Shown: positions 8,480 to 15,824 of the stretch, piece by piece | How the letters are laid out: every line of letters starts with the position of its first letter | Position numbering within the stretch: the first letter of the stretch is position 1 | DNA from: JBAYJM01 sp964350585 | GTDB taxonomy: Bacteria; Patescibacteriota; Patescibacteriia; 2-01-FULL-39-33 | Length of the DNA: 48,271 nt | Direction of reading: 5' to 3' | Assembly (NCBI GenBank): GCA_964350585.1 | Contig: CAYGKC010000005.1 | Span: forward strand, 1-48,271 | Made by a program: the position numbers and the translations under genes | The notes under the pieces: generated by a model | Told to the model about the DNA's origin: nothing | Database searches by the model: none | What the model saw: the letters and a program-made list of their open reading frames with translations, nothing else

Positions 8480-9061
8480 ATGTCTATAAAATATATTTTA
8501 GTCGGAGGTTATCCGTGGAAGGCTCCTGATGAGGGAAAATCTTTTTGGCTGGAAATGGCAAAAGGTTTTAAGGAACCGATAAAGGTTTTGGAGTGTCTTT
8601 TTGCCCGACCAAAAGAATCATGGCAAAAAGCATTTGAAGAGGATGAAAATAATGTTGCTAAACACTTAAAAGATAAAGAAGTTATATTGGAAATGGCCAA
8701 TGAGGAAAATTTTTCTGAACAAGTAAAGGGATCTGATGCTATTTACATTCGCGGAGGAAATGAAGAAAAGTATACATTGGAAATACTTAAGAAAAATAAA
8801 GATTGGATTAAAAATTTAAGTGGCAAAGTTTTGGCAGGCACTTCGGCTGGCGCTGATCTAATGTCTAAATATTACTATAATTTAGATACGTTGCAGATTT
8901 GTGAAGGTTTGGGAATTTTACCAATTAAAGTTATCGTCCATTGGCAATCAGATTATAACGCTCCAAATATTGATTGGGATAAGGCTTACCAAGAATTAAA
9001 AAATTACAAGGAAGATCTGCCGATTGTAACTTTAAGAGAAGGTGAATACAAAGTATTCTAA
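8480..9061 (+). CDS. Peptidase S51 family protein (dipeptidase E-like)
   Basis: Cytoplasmic serine peptidase-like protein with a class-I glutamine-amidotransferase fold. The family signature is present: YIRGGN near residue 95 and the nucleophile elbow GTSAGA near 120, with a His in KVIVHWQSDY near 155 that fits the catalytic His. At 193 aa it is a little shorter than PepE (about 230). Family members cleave Asp-X dipeptides or cyanophycin; the substrate here is unknown. Its TAA overlaps the next ATG by one base (TAATG), so it is probably coupled to the DUF2007 gene. Confidence 0.8.
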   Translation: MSIKYILVGGYPWKAPDEGKSFWLEMAKGFKEPIKVLECLFARPKESWQKAFEEDENNVAKHLKDKEVILEMANEENFSEQVKGSDAIYIRGGNEEKYTLEILKKNKDWIKNLSGKVLAGTSAGADLMSKYYYNLDTLQICEGLGILPIKVIVHWQSDYNAPNIDWDKAYQELKNYKEDLPIVTLREGEYKVF

Positions 9062-9273
9062 TGGGTATAATATTATTAAAAAAATTTAATTCTGCAATGG
9101 ATGCTCATTTGGTCAAGGGTATTTTAGAAGAGAATGGAATCAAATGTTTATTGCAAAAAGAAGGATTATATTACCTAAGTGATAGGGATTTGGGGGCTGA
9201 TTTATTTGTAAATGAAAAAGATCTATCCAAGGCAATGGAATTGTTAACTAATTTTTTAAATGGAGAAAGTTAA
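9061..9273 (+). CDS. DUF2007-type putative signal-transducing protein
   Basis: A 70-aa protein that fits the small DUF2007 family (ferredoxin-like, PII-resembling fold) often called a putative prokaryotic signal-transducing protein. Features seen are an N-terminal strand ILLKKFNSAMDAHLVKG, then a helix and ENGIKCLLQ, and near the C-terminus GADLFVNEKDLSKAMELL. No biochemical role is established for the family. It starts within the stop of the S51 gene and overlaps the following DUF1653 gene by 14 bases, so the three are probably one transcript. Confidence 0.65.
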   Translation: MGIILLKKFNSAMDAHLVKGILEENGIKCLLQKEGLYYLSDRDLGADLFVNEKDLSKAMELLTNFLNGES

Positions 9274-9499
9274 TTTATCCCAAAAAGCAAAAGATATAAA
9301 AATGGGAATTTATGAGCATTATAAGGGCAATATATACCAACTTGTTGGCGTGGGTTTTGATAGTGAAACGCTTCAAGAAGTGGTAATATATCAAGCTAAG
9401 TATGGGAATAATGATTTGTGGACCAGGCCAATTGATGAATTTTTGGGAAGTGTCGAGATAAATGGTAAAATAGTGTCCAGATTTAAATATCTAAATTAA
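9260..9499 (+). CDS. DUF1653 family protein
   Basis: A 79-aa protein containing the DUF1653 domain: GIYEHYKGNIYQLVGVG, then SETLQEVVIYQAKYG, WTRPIDEFL and a C-terminal RFKYL. The function of the family is unknown. The frame starts at 9260, inside the upstream gene. The domain itself begins at the second Met (9302), which is equally possible as the start because neither has an SD. A perfect 37-bp palindrome follows the stop and may end this small operon. Confidence 0.75.
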   Translation: MEKVNLSQKAKDIKMGIYEHYKGNIYQLVGVGFDSETLQEVVIYQAKYGNNDLWTRPIDEFLGSVEINGKIVSRFKYLN

Positions 9500-9503
9500 G
9501 ACA

Positions 9504-9540
9504 TATTTCAATGCTTCAGACAGTCTGAAGCATTGAAATA
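9504..9540. repeat. 37-bp perfect palindrome, copy 1
   Basis: The arms at 9504-9521 and 9523-9540 are 18 bases each and exactly complementary around a single A; the core half is TTTCAATGCTTCAGAC. The same palindrome recurs at 40660-40690 with 15 identical arm bases. It lies just after a stop codon and 17 bases before the next ATG, so it might fold as a hairpin between two genes, but there is no T-tract. Confidence 0.85.
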
Positions 9541-9557
9541 AATTCACTAAAAGCATT

Positions 9558-10031
9558 ATGGAAAAGTTAAAAAAAATTACTACGCTTTGCCTAGCTTATA
9601 ATCATCCGCAAATACTTTTGGGATTAAAAAAAAGAGGCTTTGGCCAAGGTAGGTGGAATGGTTTTGGCGGAAAGGTGGCTGAAGGCGAGACAATAGAGGA
9701 TGCTACAATAAGGGAAATGGAAGAAGAATGCCAAATTAAGGTTACTCAGATGGAGAAGTTCGGCATCTTGGAATTTGATGCTCCTCATTTTGATAAGGTA
9801 ATTATTGTTCATATGTATAAGGCTTTACAATACAGCGGAGAACCGATTGAGTCAGATGAAATGAAACCCCAGTGGTTTCATATTGATGAAATTCCTCTTC
9901 ATTTAATGTGGCCCGATGATGCTTATTGGATGCCATTATTTCGCCAAGGTAAAAAATTTAAAGGAAAATTTATTTTTGATGATAAAGAGGGGATTATTGA
10001 TTATTCACTTTATCCTGTCAGAGAAATATAA
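9558..10031 (+). CDS. MutT/MTH1-type Nudix hydrolase (8-oxo-dGTP diphosphatase-like)
   Basis: Nudix enzyme predicted to hydrolyse oxidised purine nucleoside triphosphates and so clean the dNTP pool. The MTH1-like lead-in GRWNGFGGKV is followed by the Nudix box, in which G, E, R, E, EE can be placed (GKVAEGETIEDATIREMEEE). The W-P-D-D segment MWPDDAYWMP near residue 118 is also characteristic of the MTH1 group. 157 aa is a normal length. The fpg gene starts 8 bases downstream, so the two likely form an oxidised-guanine (GO) repair operon. Substrate assignment is from family resemblance only. Confidence 0.82.
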   Translation: MEKLKKITTLCLAYNHPQILLGLKKRGFGQGRWNGFGGKVAEGETIEDATIREMEEECQIKVTQMEKFGILEFDAPHFDKVIIVHMYKALQYSGEPIESDEMKPQWFHIDEIPLHLMWPDDAYWMPLFRQGKKFKGKFIFDDKEGIIDYSLYPVREI

Positions 10032-10039
10032 GATAAATT

Positions 10040-10903
10040 ATGCCAGAACTTCCTGAAGTAGAAACAATTGTTAGAGAATTAAATAAGAAAATCTCCGGTA
10101 AAAAAATAAAGGATGTCCAAATTAAAATACCGAAAATGACGAACATCCCTGTTTTGGATTTCAATAAAAAGGTCAAAGGAAAAAAAATAACTAAAATTTC
10201 CAGAAGAGCTAAAATGATTATTGCCAAGTTAAGTGACGGCAATTATTTATTGACACATTTAAAAATGACCGGGCAATATGTCTTTGTTCCCAAGTCAGGA
10301 AAAATTTTTTCTGGCGGACATCCGATAGCTGCAATTTTATTGCCTAATAAATTTACTCATATAATTTTTACCTTCGAAGATGGTTCAAAATTATTTTATA
10401 ATGATATTAGAAAATTCGGCTGGGTAAAATATGCTGATAAAAATTTATTTAATAATGAGACCGGCAAATATGGCATTGAGCCGTTAGAAAGCAAGTACAC
10501 CTTTAAGAATTTCAATGGCATTTTAGAAAAATATCCAAATAGGAAAATAAAGCAGATACTAATGGATCAGTCGCTTATTGCAGGAGTAGGCAATATTTAT
10601 TGTGATGAAGCTTGTTTTAGGGCAAAGATTATGCCGACTCGAATTGTTTCTTCCCTGACTAAAGAAGAAAGAAAAAAACTTTTTACTTTAATTCCCAAAA
10701 TTTTGCAATTTGCTATTGATAAAGGCGGAACTTCTGCAGATACATACATCCGTACTGATGGAACAAAAGGCAAAATGTATGATTACTTAAGCGTGTATGG
10801 CAAAAAAGGAAAAAAGTGTAAAATAAAAAAGTGCCAAGGCACTGTAGAAAAAATTAAATTAAACGGCAGAGGAACTTATTATTGTAAAAATTGCCAAAAG
10901 TAG
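10040..10903 (+). CDS. mutM: Formamidopyrimidine-DNA glycosylase (Fpg/MutM)
   Basis: Bifunctional glycosylase/AP lyase that excises 8-oxoguanine and formamidopyrimidines from DNA. After Met it starts PELPEVETIVREL, with the catalytic Pro2 and Glu3; HLKMTGQ and the helix-two-turn-helix segment MDQSLIAGVGNIYCDEA are present. It ends in a four-Cys zinc finger (CKIKKC ... CKNC) with Arg in LNGRGTYYC. 287 aa is slightly longer than usual. It is coupled to the MTH1-like Nudix gene just upstream, consistent with joint action against 8-oxoG. Confidence 0.95.
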   Translation: MPELPEVETIVRELNKKISGKKIKDVQIKIPKMTNIPVLDFNKKVKGKKITKISRRAKMIIAKLSDGNYLLTHLKMTGQYVFVPKSGKIFSGGHPIAAILLPNKFTHIIFTFEDGSKLFYNDIRKFGWVKYADKNLFNNETGKYGIEPLESKYTFKNFNGILEKYPNRKIKQILMDQSLIAGVGNIYCDEACFRAKIMPTRIVSSLTKEERKKLFTLIPKILQFAIDKGGTSADTYIRTDGTKGKMYDYLSVYGKKGKKCKIKKCQGTVEKIKLNGRGTYYCKNCQK

Positions 10904-10933
10904 ATAGTCTGATTAGATTATTTGATTTCAAAA

Positions 10934-11374
10934 TTAGTTAACAGAAATAATCATCCAAGTAAAATATAGGATAACAGTCAGCGCGGCGCCAAGTAACAGT
11001 CCTGCAATAATTTCTGAAGGCTTGTGCCCTATTCTTTCAGTTAGCAGTGTTATTTTTTTGGTTTTTATAACCTTCTTTGCCAAATAATTTGTAAGAATCG
11101 CGTTTTTGCCTATTTCCATTCTGAATCCTATTGCGTCTCTTATTACTACTATCATTAGTACAAAAGCGATGGCAAAAGTTGCCGAATAAAAGCCTTGTAC
11201 TAATCCAATAATTGTTGCCAGGGATGTTACATAAGCTGTGTGGCATGAAGGCATTCCGCCATAATCGCTTATTAAGTGGCGCCAATTGAAATTGTTTGGT
11301 ATACCGTCGAATATAAGCTTAATTGCTTGGCTTAGGGCGGCAACAATTAATGGTATAATAATAAATAGATACAT
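10934..11374 (-). CDS. DUF212 divergent PAP2-family membrane protein
   Basis: A 146-aa integral membrane protein with four hydrophobic segments. It matches the DUF212 'divergent PAP2' family by GGMPSCHTAYVTSL (GGMPSSH in most members), RDAIGFRMEIGKNA and RIGHKPSEIIAG, which carry the acid-phosphatase/haloperoxidase-type residues. A lipid phosphate phosphatase role is plausible but unproven. It is divergent from uppP across a 77-base gap holding a palindromic element; uppP has the undecaprenyl-diphosphatase role, so overlap in function is only suggestive. Confidence 0.8.
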   Translation of the reverse strand: MYLFIIIPLIVAALSQAIKLIFDGIPNNFNWRHLISDYGGMPSCHTAYVTSLATIIGLVQGFYSATFAIAFVLMIVVIRDAIGFRMEIGKNAILTNYLAKKVIKTKKITLLTERIGHKPSEIIAGLLLGAALTVILYFTWMIISVN

Positions 11375-11389
11375 AAATAGGTAGGTATA

Positions 11390-11443
11390 ATTAGTTATTG
11401 ATAATTATTTATCAATTATGGTAGATAATTATTAACAACTAAT
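11390..11443. repeat. 54-bp imperfect palindromic element upstream of uppP
   Basis: The left arm (11390-11408) begins ATTAGTTATTGATAATTAT; the right arm (11425-11443) is complementary except at two positions. It shares the outer ATTAGTTATT / AACTAAT ends, the length and the position (8 bases before a start codon) with the element at 4431-4483, while the middles differ. Confidence 0.7.
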
Positions 11444-11451
11444 TTAAAGTT

Positions 11452-12273
11452 ATGTCTTATTTACTAGCTGTTCTTGCCGGAGCAATTCAAGGATTTACTG
11501 AATTCATTCCCGTCTCAAGTTCAGGCCATTTAGTGCTTTTTCATAATATTTTCGGTTTTGATTTTTCTGATTCACTATTATTTGATGTTTTTTTGCACTT
11601 GGGGACAATGATTGCATTGATCGCATTTTTTTACAAAGAAATTATTTTTTTGTTATTAGCATTTTTTAAAAGTATTAAGCATTGGAATATTAAAAACGAT
11701 AAAGATCAAAGACTTGCCTGGATGATAATTGCAGGAACGGTTCCTGCCGTAATAGCTGGGTTCTTTTTTGAATCAATTATTGAAAATTATTTTCACAATT
11801 CATCAATTTCTATTCTGGTAGTGGCAATTTCATTAATAGCAGTCGGATTATTATTCTTTTGGGTTGAAAAAATGGCAAAAAAACAAAAAATTATTAATGA
11901 TATCAGGTTAAAGGATTCTTTGTTTATCGGCATTGCCCAGGCAATTGCATTGATACCAGGAGTTTCAAGATCCGGTATTACTATTATAGCAGGAATGGCT
12001 AGAGATTTTAAACGAGAGCAGGCTGCACGATTTTCTTTTTTGCTTTCCATTCCAATAATAGCCGGTGCAGGATTGAAATCAATTTTGAGCGTTTCAAGCT
12101 GGTCAGACGTATCAATTGGTTTAATTATCGTTGGTTTTTTAACTTCTGCTCTGACGGGCTATATCGCCATAAAATTTTTGCTTAACTTTTTATCAAATCA
12201 CTCTTTGAAAGCTTTCGCATGGTATCGGCTGATAATAGGATTATTGATATTGGTATGGTTTTTTGTTAGGTGA
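11452..12273 (+). CDS. uppP: UppP/BacA undecaprenyl-diphosphatase
   Basis: Membrane enzyme that dephosphorylates undecaprenyl diphosphate to recycle the lipid carrier for peptidoglycan synthesis; family members confer bacitracin tolerance. The two signature stretches are present: GFTEFIPVSSSGHLVL near residue 15 and IPGVSRSGITI near 168, with about eight membrane segments over 273 aa. Its 3' end overlaps the convergent CAP-domain gene by 76 bases. No SD is seen; the leader carries the 54-bp palindrome. Confidence 0.95.
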   Translation: MSYLLAVLAGAIQGFTEFIPVSSSGHLVLFHNIFGFDFSDSLLFDVFLHLGTMIALIAFFYKEIIFLLLAFFKSIKHWNIKNDKDQRLAWMIIAGTVPAVIAGFFFESIIENYFHNSSISILVVAISLIAVGLLFFWVEKMAKKQKIINDIRLKDSLFIGIAQAIALIPGVSRSGITIIAGMARDFKREQAARFSFLLSIPIIAGAGLKSILSVSSWSDVSIGLIIVGFLTSALTGYIAIKFLLNFLSNHSLKAFAWYRLIIGLLILVWFFVR

Positions 12274-12959
12274 GGCTCGTATAATAATAGGAATAAAGCT
12301 ATAAAAAGGGCTAGAATATAGTTGAGTGAAACATTTGTCTTTGAGAGATATTCGAGAGAAAAAGTTTTTTGCCACCATGGTTGTATGTAGAAATAATCAT
12401 TTATTTCATTTGAGTAAATATCAGAATCAGCTGACATAGTTGGGCTTAGTACTCTTGATCCGAATAGTTGGACAATAATTATAGTATCTCTTTTGTTATA
12501 TTTTCCTTTCACTGCAGCGACACCAATTTCTTGATATTGATCTTTTAGGATATTATCTTTATGTTTAGGGCTATTGAGCCAGCCTTTAAAGGTGTCATCT
12601 GCCGTTTTAAAATCAATGGCAAGGTTTTCTCCAACGAAGAAATATTTATAATTTACTTCTTTTATCCACTCGGAGAATTTTTTTCCATCAGGCGAGGTGT
12701 GGTCAAAATATTCCTTTGTAAGCAGATCCTTTGCTTTATTTATAGCTGCTTGGTTTAGTCTTGGATTTTCTTTTAGCGGTTTGAGTCCGTTGTCTATGCG
12801 ATAGTCATTAGTAAGCTTGATAATTTCTTTTGTGCTTATTTCCACGCTTGTATTCTCTATAATCGGCGGATAAAAATATATCGCCGCAGCCACAGCGCCT
12901 TTGGCGACAACGATAATTATTATTGCAGTAGCAAATATTAATTTAAGCTTATTTCGCAT
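12198..12959 (-). CDS. CAP/SCP-domain (YkwD-like) membrane-anchored protein
   Basis: Extracytoplasmic protein of 253 aa. A membrane segment lies at residues 7-28, then a CAP domain from about 45 to 170, then a second hydrophobic segment near 213-230. The CAP cavity residues are in place: His in YFDHTSP, Glu in VGENLA, His in SPKHKDNIL and Glu in YQEIGVA. The domain is widespread in cell-surface proteins, with no single function. The gene is convergent with uppP and overlaps it by 76 bases: its last 25 residues are encoded opposite the uppP C-terminus. It diverges from mltG across a short promoter region. Confidence 0.88.
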   Translation of the reverse strand: MRNKLKLIFATAIIIIVVAKGAVAAAIYFYPPIIENTSVEISTKEIIKLTNDYRIDNGLKPLKENPRLNQAAINKAKDLLTKEYFDHTSPDGKKFSEWIKEVNYKYFFVGENLAIDFKTADDTFKGWLNSPKHKDNILKDQYQEIGVAAVKGKYNKRDTIIIVQLFGSRVLSPTMSADSDIYSNEINDYFYIQPWWQKTFSLEYLSKTNVSLNYILALFIALFLLLYEPHLTKNHTNINNPIISRYHAKAFKE

Positions 12960-13000
12960 AACTGAATTAATTATAACATTTTATAATGCATTACTCCAAG

Positions 13001-13029
13001 TTGATTTGAGCAAAGAGCAATGTTATAAT
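13001..13029 (+). promoter_or_regulatory. Promoter for mltG, overlapping an upstream ATG
   Basis: TTGATT (13001-13006), a 17-base spacer and TATAAT (13024-13029) with an extended-10 TG. Transcription would start near 13036. This rules against the in-frame ATG at 13028, which lies inside the -10 box, and leaves only about 7 bases before the ATG at 13043. A minus-strand TATAAT for the divergent CAP gene lies at 12971-12976. Confidence 0.75.
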
Positions 13030-13042
13030 GTTAAAAACAATT

Positions 13043-14035
13043 ATGTTTAAAAAATTTTTTTTTATTATAATAATCGTGGTCTTAGTTTTAATCGGTTATT
13101 ATTTTATTTCTGTAAATTCAAAGGGTAATTATGTTAAACAGGACTTTTATATTGAAAAGGGGGATGGCGTAAAATTAATTTCGTCTAAATTAAAAGAACG
13201 AGGCATAATTAAAAGTGAGCAAGTTTTTATCATTTATTCGCTTGTTTCGGGAAATGCCAAAAAATTTGTTCCAGGGAATCATGTCATCCAAAATAACTTG
13301 AATATATCTGAAATTTCCGCTGTGTTGGCTGATTCCAAAAGTATTGTGCAGGAAAGGACAATTACAATACTCGAAGGATGGTCAGTTAATGAAATCGCAA
13401 AATATCTGGATGTGCAAGAAATTGTTAAAAAAGAGGAGTTTATTTCTGCCTCAGAGATTTCACTCTGGAATGAAAAGTATGTTTTTTTGCAAGATAACAA
13501 AATAATAAATCTTGAAGGCTTCCTTTTTCCTGATACATATAGAATTTTTGTCGGAACTACGGCTGATAAAATAATTGAAAAAATGCTTGATAATTTCAAA
13601 AGTAAAGTTACAAGCCAGATGGTAAAGGATATTGGCGCCAATAACAGAAGCTTGCAGGAAATAATTACAATGGCATCCATAATTGAAAAAGAAGCAAAAT
13701 ATTTTTCTGATAAAAAAATGGTTTCAGATGTATTTTGGAAAAGGCTTACTATAGGAATGCCTTTGCAGTCAGATGCCACAATTAATTATTTTACTGGCAA
13801 GGGTCTTACGAGATCTAGGTATGTCGATTTGGAAATAGATTCGCCATATAACACTTATAAATATAAAGGACTTCCTCCGGGACCTATCTGCAACCCAGGA
13901 ATTGAATCGATAACTTCAGCAATATATCCGCAAAGCAATGAATATCTTTATTTCATTACTGATTCAAGCGGTAAAGCTGTATTTGGCAAAACTTTTGAAG
14001 AGCATAAATCAAACATTGCAAAATATTTAGATTAA
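13043..14035 (+). CDS. mltG: MltG-like endolytic murein transglycosylase
   Basis: Membrane-anchored YceG/MltG-family enzyme that cleaves nascent glycan strands and so ends their polymerisation. A single membrane segment lies within the first 25 residues. A LysM-like region follows, then the catalytic domain with LEGFLFPDTYRI near residue 155, the catalytic Glu in MASIIEKEA near 213, PLQSDATINY, and SPYNTYKYKGLPPGPICNPG near 270. The start at 13043 is preferred to the ATG at 13028 because that one lies in the promoter -10 box; the protein is then 330 aa. No SD is present and the leader is nearly absent. It is followed after 9 bases by the AMMECR1 gene. Confidence 0.92.
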   Translation: MFKKFFFIIIIVVLVLIGYYFISVNSKGNYVKQDFYIEKGDGVKLISSKLKERGIIKSEQVFIIYSLVSGNAKKFVPGNHVIQNNLNISEISAVLADSKSIVQERTITILEGWSVNEIAKYLDVQEIVKKEEFISASEISLWNEKYVFLQDNKIINLEGFLFPDTYRIFVGTTADKIIEKMLDNFKSKVTSQMVKDIGANNRSLQEIITMASIIEKEAKYFSDKKMVSDVFWKRLTIGMPLQSDATINYFTGKGLTRSRYVDLEIDSPYNTYKYKGLPPGPICNPGIESITSAIYPQSNEYLYFITDSSGKAVFGKTFEEHKSNIAKYLD

Positions 14036-14044
14036 TTTATACAA

Positions 14045-14581
14045 ATGGATACAGAGTATACTAATGGAGAAAGGGAATTTTTACTTAAAACCGCAAGGCT
14101 TTCAATTGAAAAATACTTAACTCGCGGAGATAAGTTGGATGTTACTACAGCTAACCAAAAACTTTGGGAAAAAAGAGGAGTGTTTGTGACTTTAACTAGA
14201 ATGGGCAAATTAAGGGGTTGTGTTGGTTATATCGAACCTACTGAGTCACTGATAGTCGCTGTTAGGGATAATGCAATTGCTGCAGCTAATGATTCTCGAT
14301 TTATAAATTTGCAAGTAAATGAATTGCCTTCGATAACAATCGAAATTTCTATTCTTTCTCAACCTGAAAAAGTAGAATATTCGGAAATAGAAAGTGGAGA
14401 CGGCATTATTATTAAAAAAGGGGAAAGGGGTGCGACATTTTTGCCGCAAGTATGGCAACAGCTTCCAGAAATGGAAAAGTTCTTTAGCTCCCTTTGTTTA
14501 AAAGCTGGTATGGAAGAAAATGAGTATAAACTGCCAGGCATGGACTTTTATAAATATAAAGCCTTAATATTTAACTCTTAA
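14045..14581 (+). CDS. AMMECR1-domain protein
   Basis: A 178-aa cytoplasmic protein of the AMMECR1 family (AmmeMemoRadiSam protein A type). The signature LRGCVGY is near residue 57, preceded by GVFVTLTRMGK; AANDSRF and EISILSQPEKV follow in the expected order. The molecular function of the family is not established; in prokaryotes it often accompanies Memo and radical-SAM genes, neither of which is visible here. It lies 9 bases after mltG, so it is likely co-transcribed, and a hairpin terminator follows directly. Confidence 0.9.
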   Translation: MDTEYTNGEREFLLKTARLSIEKYLTRGDKLDVTTANQKLWEKRGVFVTLTRMGKLRGCVGYIEPTESLIVAVRDNAIAAANDSRFINLQVNELPSITIEISILSQPEKVEYSEIESGDGIIIKKGERGATFLPQVWQQLPEMEKFFSSLCLKAGMEENEYKLPGMDFYKYKALIFNS

Positions 14582-14618
14582 CAAATATTAATAAGTGTGC
14601 TCGCGCTTTTTTATTTGT
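14581..14618 (+). terminator. Terminator of the mltG-AMMECR1 unit
   Basis: AAGTGT (14593-14598) pairs with GCGCTT (14603-14608) using two G-U pairs, followed by a T-run. An outer stem ACAAATA / TATTTGT extends it. It sits immediately before the rplJL promoter. Confidence 0.65.
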
Positions 14619-14619
14619 A

Positions 14620-14647
14620 TTGACAATTTTTCTAATTTTGCTATAAT
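14620..14647 (+). promoter_or_regulatory. Consensus promoter of rplJ-rplL
   Basis: Perfect boxes TTGACA (14620-14625) and TATAAT (14642-14647) with a 16-base spacer, the strongest sigma-70-type promoter in the window. Transcription would begin near 14654, about 200 bases before rplJ. Confidence 0.9.
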
Positions 14648-14653
14648 AAAAAC

Positions 14654-14752
14654 AGTTAAAAAGTTCCACAGACAGCAGGTGCATTCAAAACATAAGTCCT
14701 GCCGAGGAAAAAGCTTATTTTAGCATTTTCTGTGGATATCCACAGTTTTTTT
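14654..14752 (+). promoter_or_regulatory. L10 leader (autoregulatory ribosomal-protein leader)
   Basis: The leader contains the conserved L10-binding core: GACAGCAGGTGC (14671-14682) and AAGTCCTGCCGAGG (14694-14707), where GCAGG pairs with CCTGC around the kink-turn region. An outer stem joins CCACAGA (14666-14672) to TCTGTGG (14729-14735). In the known systems the L10(L12)4 complex binds this RNA and represses its own operon. The outer stem shares bases with the terminator at 14730-14752, so the two cannot form together. Confidence 0.88.
14730..14752 (+). terminator. Attenuator terminator in the rplJL leader
   Basis: CTGTGGAT directly followed by ATCCACAG (14730-14745) makes a compact hairpin followed by seven T. 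Its left half is also the 3' side of the L10-leader outer stem. Predicted behaviour: outer stem formed means read-through; L10 bound or stem disrupted means termination. This matches the logic reported for B. subtilis rplJL, but the direction of control here is inference. Confidence 0.75.
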
Positions 14753-14770
14753 ATTTCCATAAGTTGGTTC

Positions 14771-14835
14771 TTGAAAAATAGGAATTAGGGATTGTACCTT
14801 ATAAAAAAATATTTGCCCTAATTTCTAATTTTCAA
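14771..14835. repeat. 65-bp inverted repeat between the L10 leader and rplJ
   Basis: Arms 14771-14790 and 14816-14835 (20 bases, two mismatches) end in GGAATTAGGG and begin with CCCTAATTTC. The loop is about 25 bases of AT-rich sequence. It ends 21 bases before the rplJ ATG. It could be a further element of the small-palindrome type or part of the leader's control. Confidence 0.65.
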
Positions 14836-14856
14836 AAACTAAAAAATTTAATTTTT

Positions 14857-15384
14857 ATGCCAAAAACAAAAGCACAAAAATCAGCGATTTTAAAATCATT
14901 GACTCAAAAAGTAGAGCAAATGAAATCAGCTGTATTTATCAGTTTTAATAAGATTTCCGTTAAGGAGATAGATGCTTTAAGAAATAAATGCAAGGATGAA
15001 GGATCACAGTATATTGTAGCCAAAAAAACCCTTTTAAAAAAGAGTTTTGAAAACCAAGGCCTTGGTTCAATTGATGAAGCAGTTACCGGTGAGGTTGGCG
15101 CAATATTCGGTTTTGAAGATGAAATAGCGCCTGCCAAAATCGCTTCTGCATTTGTTAAGGATCATCAAGATGCAGTTATATCGGGTGGATTTTTAGACGG
15201 TTTGGCAATTGATAAGGATAAAGTAGTTGCTTTATCTAAGTTGCCATCAAGACAGGAATTGCTTGCCAAAGCGGTTGGAAGCATTGCTTCTCCTTTATCA
15301 GGATTTGTAAATGTGTTGCAGGGTAATCTAAGGAATTTAGTTTATGTTCTAGGGGCTGTAAAAGAAAAAAAATCAAATAATTAA
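14857..15384 (+). CDS. rplJ: Ribosomal protein L10 (uL10)
   Basis: Stalk-base protein of the 50S subunit that binds 23S rRNA and carries the L7/L12 dimers. 175 aa is normal. The N-terminal rRNA-binding domain shows KSAVFISFNKISVKEIDALR and VAKKTLLKKSF; SPLSGFVNVLQGNLRNLVYVL near residue 145 leads to the C-terminal L12-binding helix. Expression is likely autoregulated through the leader upstream. There is no SD before the start, only AT-rich sequence, although the gene should be highly expressed. rplL follows after 24 bases. Confidence 0.96.
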   Translation: MPKTKAQKSAILKSLTQKVEQMKSAVFISFNKISVKEIDALRNKCKDEGSQYIVAKKTLLKKSFENQGLGSIDEAVTGEVGAIFGFEDEIAPAKIASAFVKDHQDAVISGGFLDGLAIDKDKVVALSKLPSRQELLAKAVGSIASPLSGFVNVLQGNLRNLVYVLGAVKEKKSNN

Positions 15385-15408
15385 AATAACTAATAATTTA
15401 TTAAAACT

Positions 15409-15813
15409 ATGTCAGAAGAAAAAAACGAAGTTGTTGTTCCTGAAAAATTTGCAAAATTAGTGGAACAAATCGAAAAACTAACTGTTATTGATTTAGCAGA
15501 ATTAGTCAAAGTTCTTGAAGGAAAATTTGGTGTAAGCGCCGCCGCCCCAGCAGCTATGGCTATGCCTGCAGCAGGAGCCGCAGCTGAAGCTGTAGAAGAA
15601 AAGGATAGCTTTGATGTAGAGCTAACTGGATCTGGAGCAAACAAAATCGCAGTAATTAAGGCAGTTAGAACATTAACAGAACTAGGCCTTAAGGAAGCTA
15701 AAGATTTAGTTGATGGCGCACCTAAAATTGTAAAAGAAGGAGTTAAGAAAGAAGAAGCTGAAAAAATGAAAGCAGAATTGGAAGCAGCTGGCGGAACAGT
15801 AACTTTGAAATAA
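15409..15813 (+). CDS. rplL: Ribosomal protein L7/L12 (bL12)
   Basis: Acidic stalk protein that recruits translational GTPases. 134 aa is slightly longer than usual, with an N-terminal dimerisation helix (AKLVEQIEKLTVIDLAELV), an Ala-rich hinge (SAAAPAAMAMPAAGAAAEA) and a C-terminal domain containing NKIAVIKAVRTLTELGLKEA and VDGAPKIVKEG. It is co-transcribed with rplJ and ended by a strong terminator. No SD is visible. Confidence 0.97.
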   Translation: MSEEKNEVVVPEKFAKLVEQIEKLTVIDLAELVKVLEGKFGVSAAAPAAMAMPAAGAAAEAVEEKDSFDVELTGSGANKIAVIKAVRTLTELGLKEAKDLVDGAPKIVKEGVKKEEAEKMKAELEAAGGTVTLK

Positions 15814-15824
15814 GTAAACAACTT

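Noticed and set aside
13279..13779. Minus-strand open frame opposite mltG
   Set aside because: The plus-strand MltG has all family motifs; the opposite frame has no start signal and reads as low-complexity Ser/Ile.
15390..15821. Long minus-strand open frame opposite rplL
   Set aside because: It mirrors the Ala-rich codons of rplL and covers a highly conserved ribosomal protein gene.
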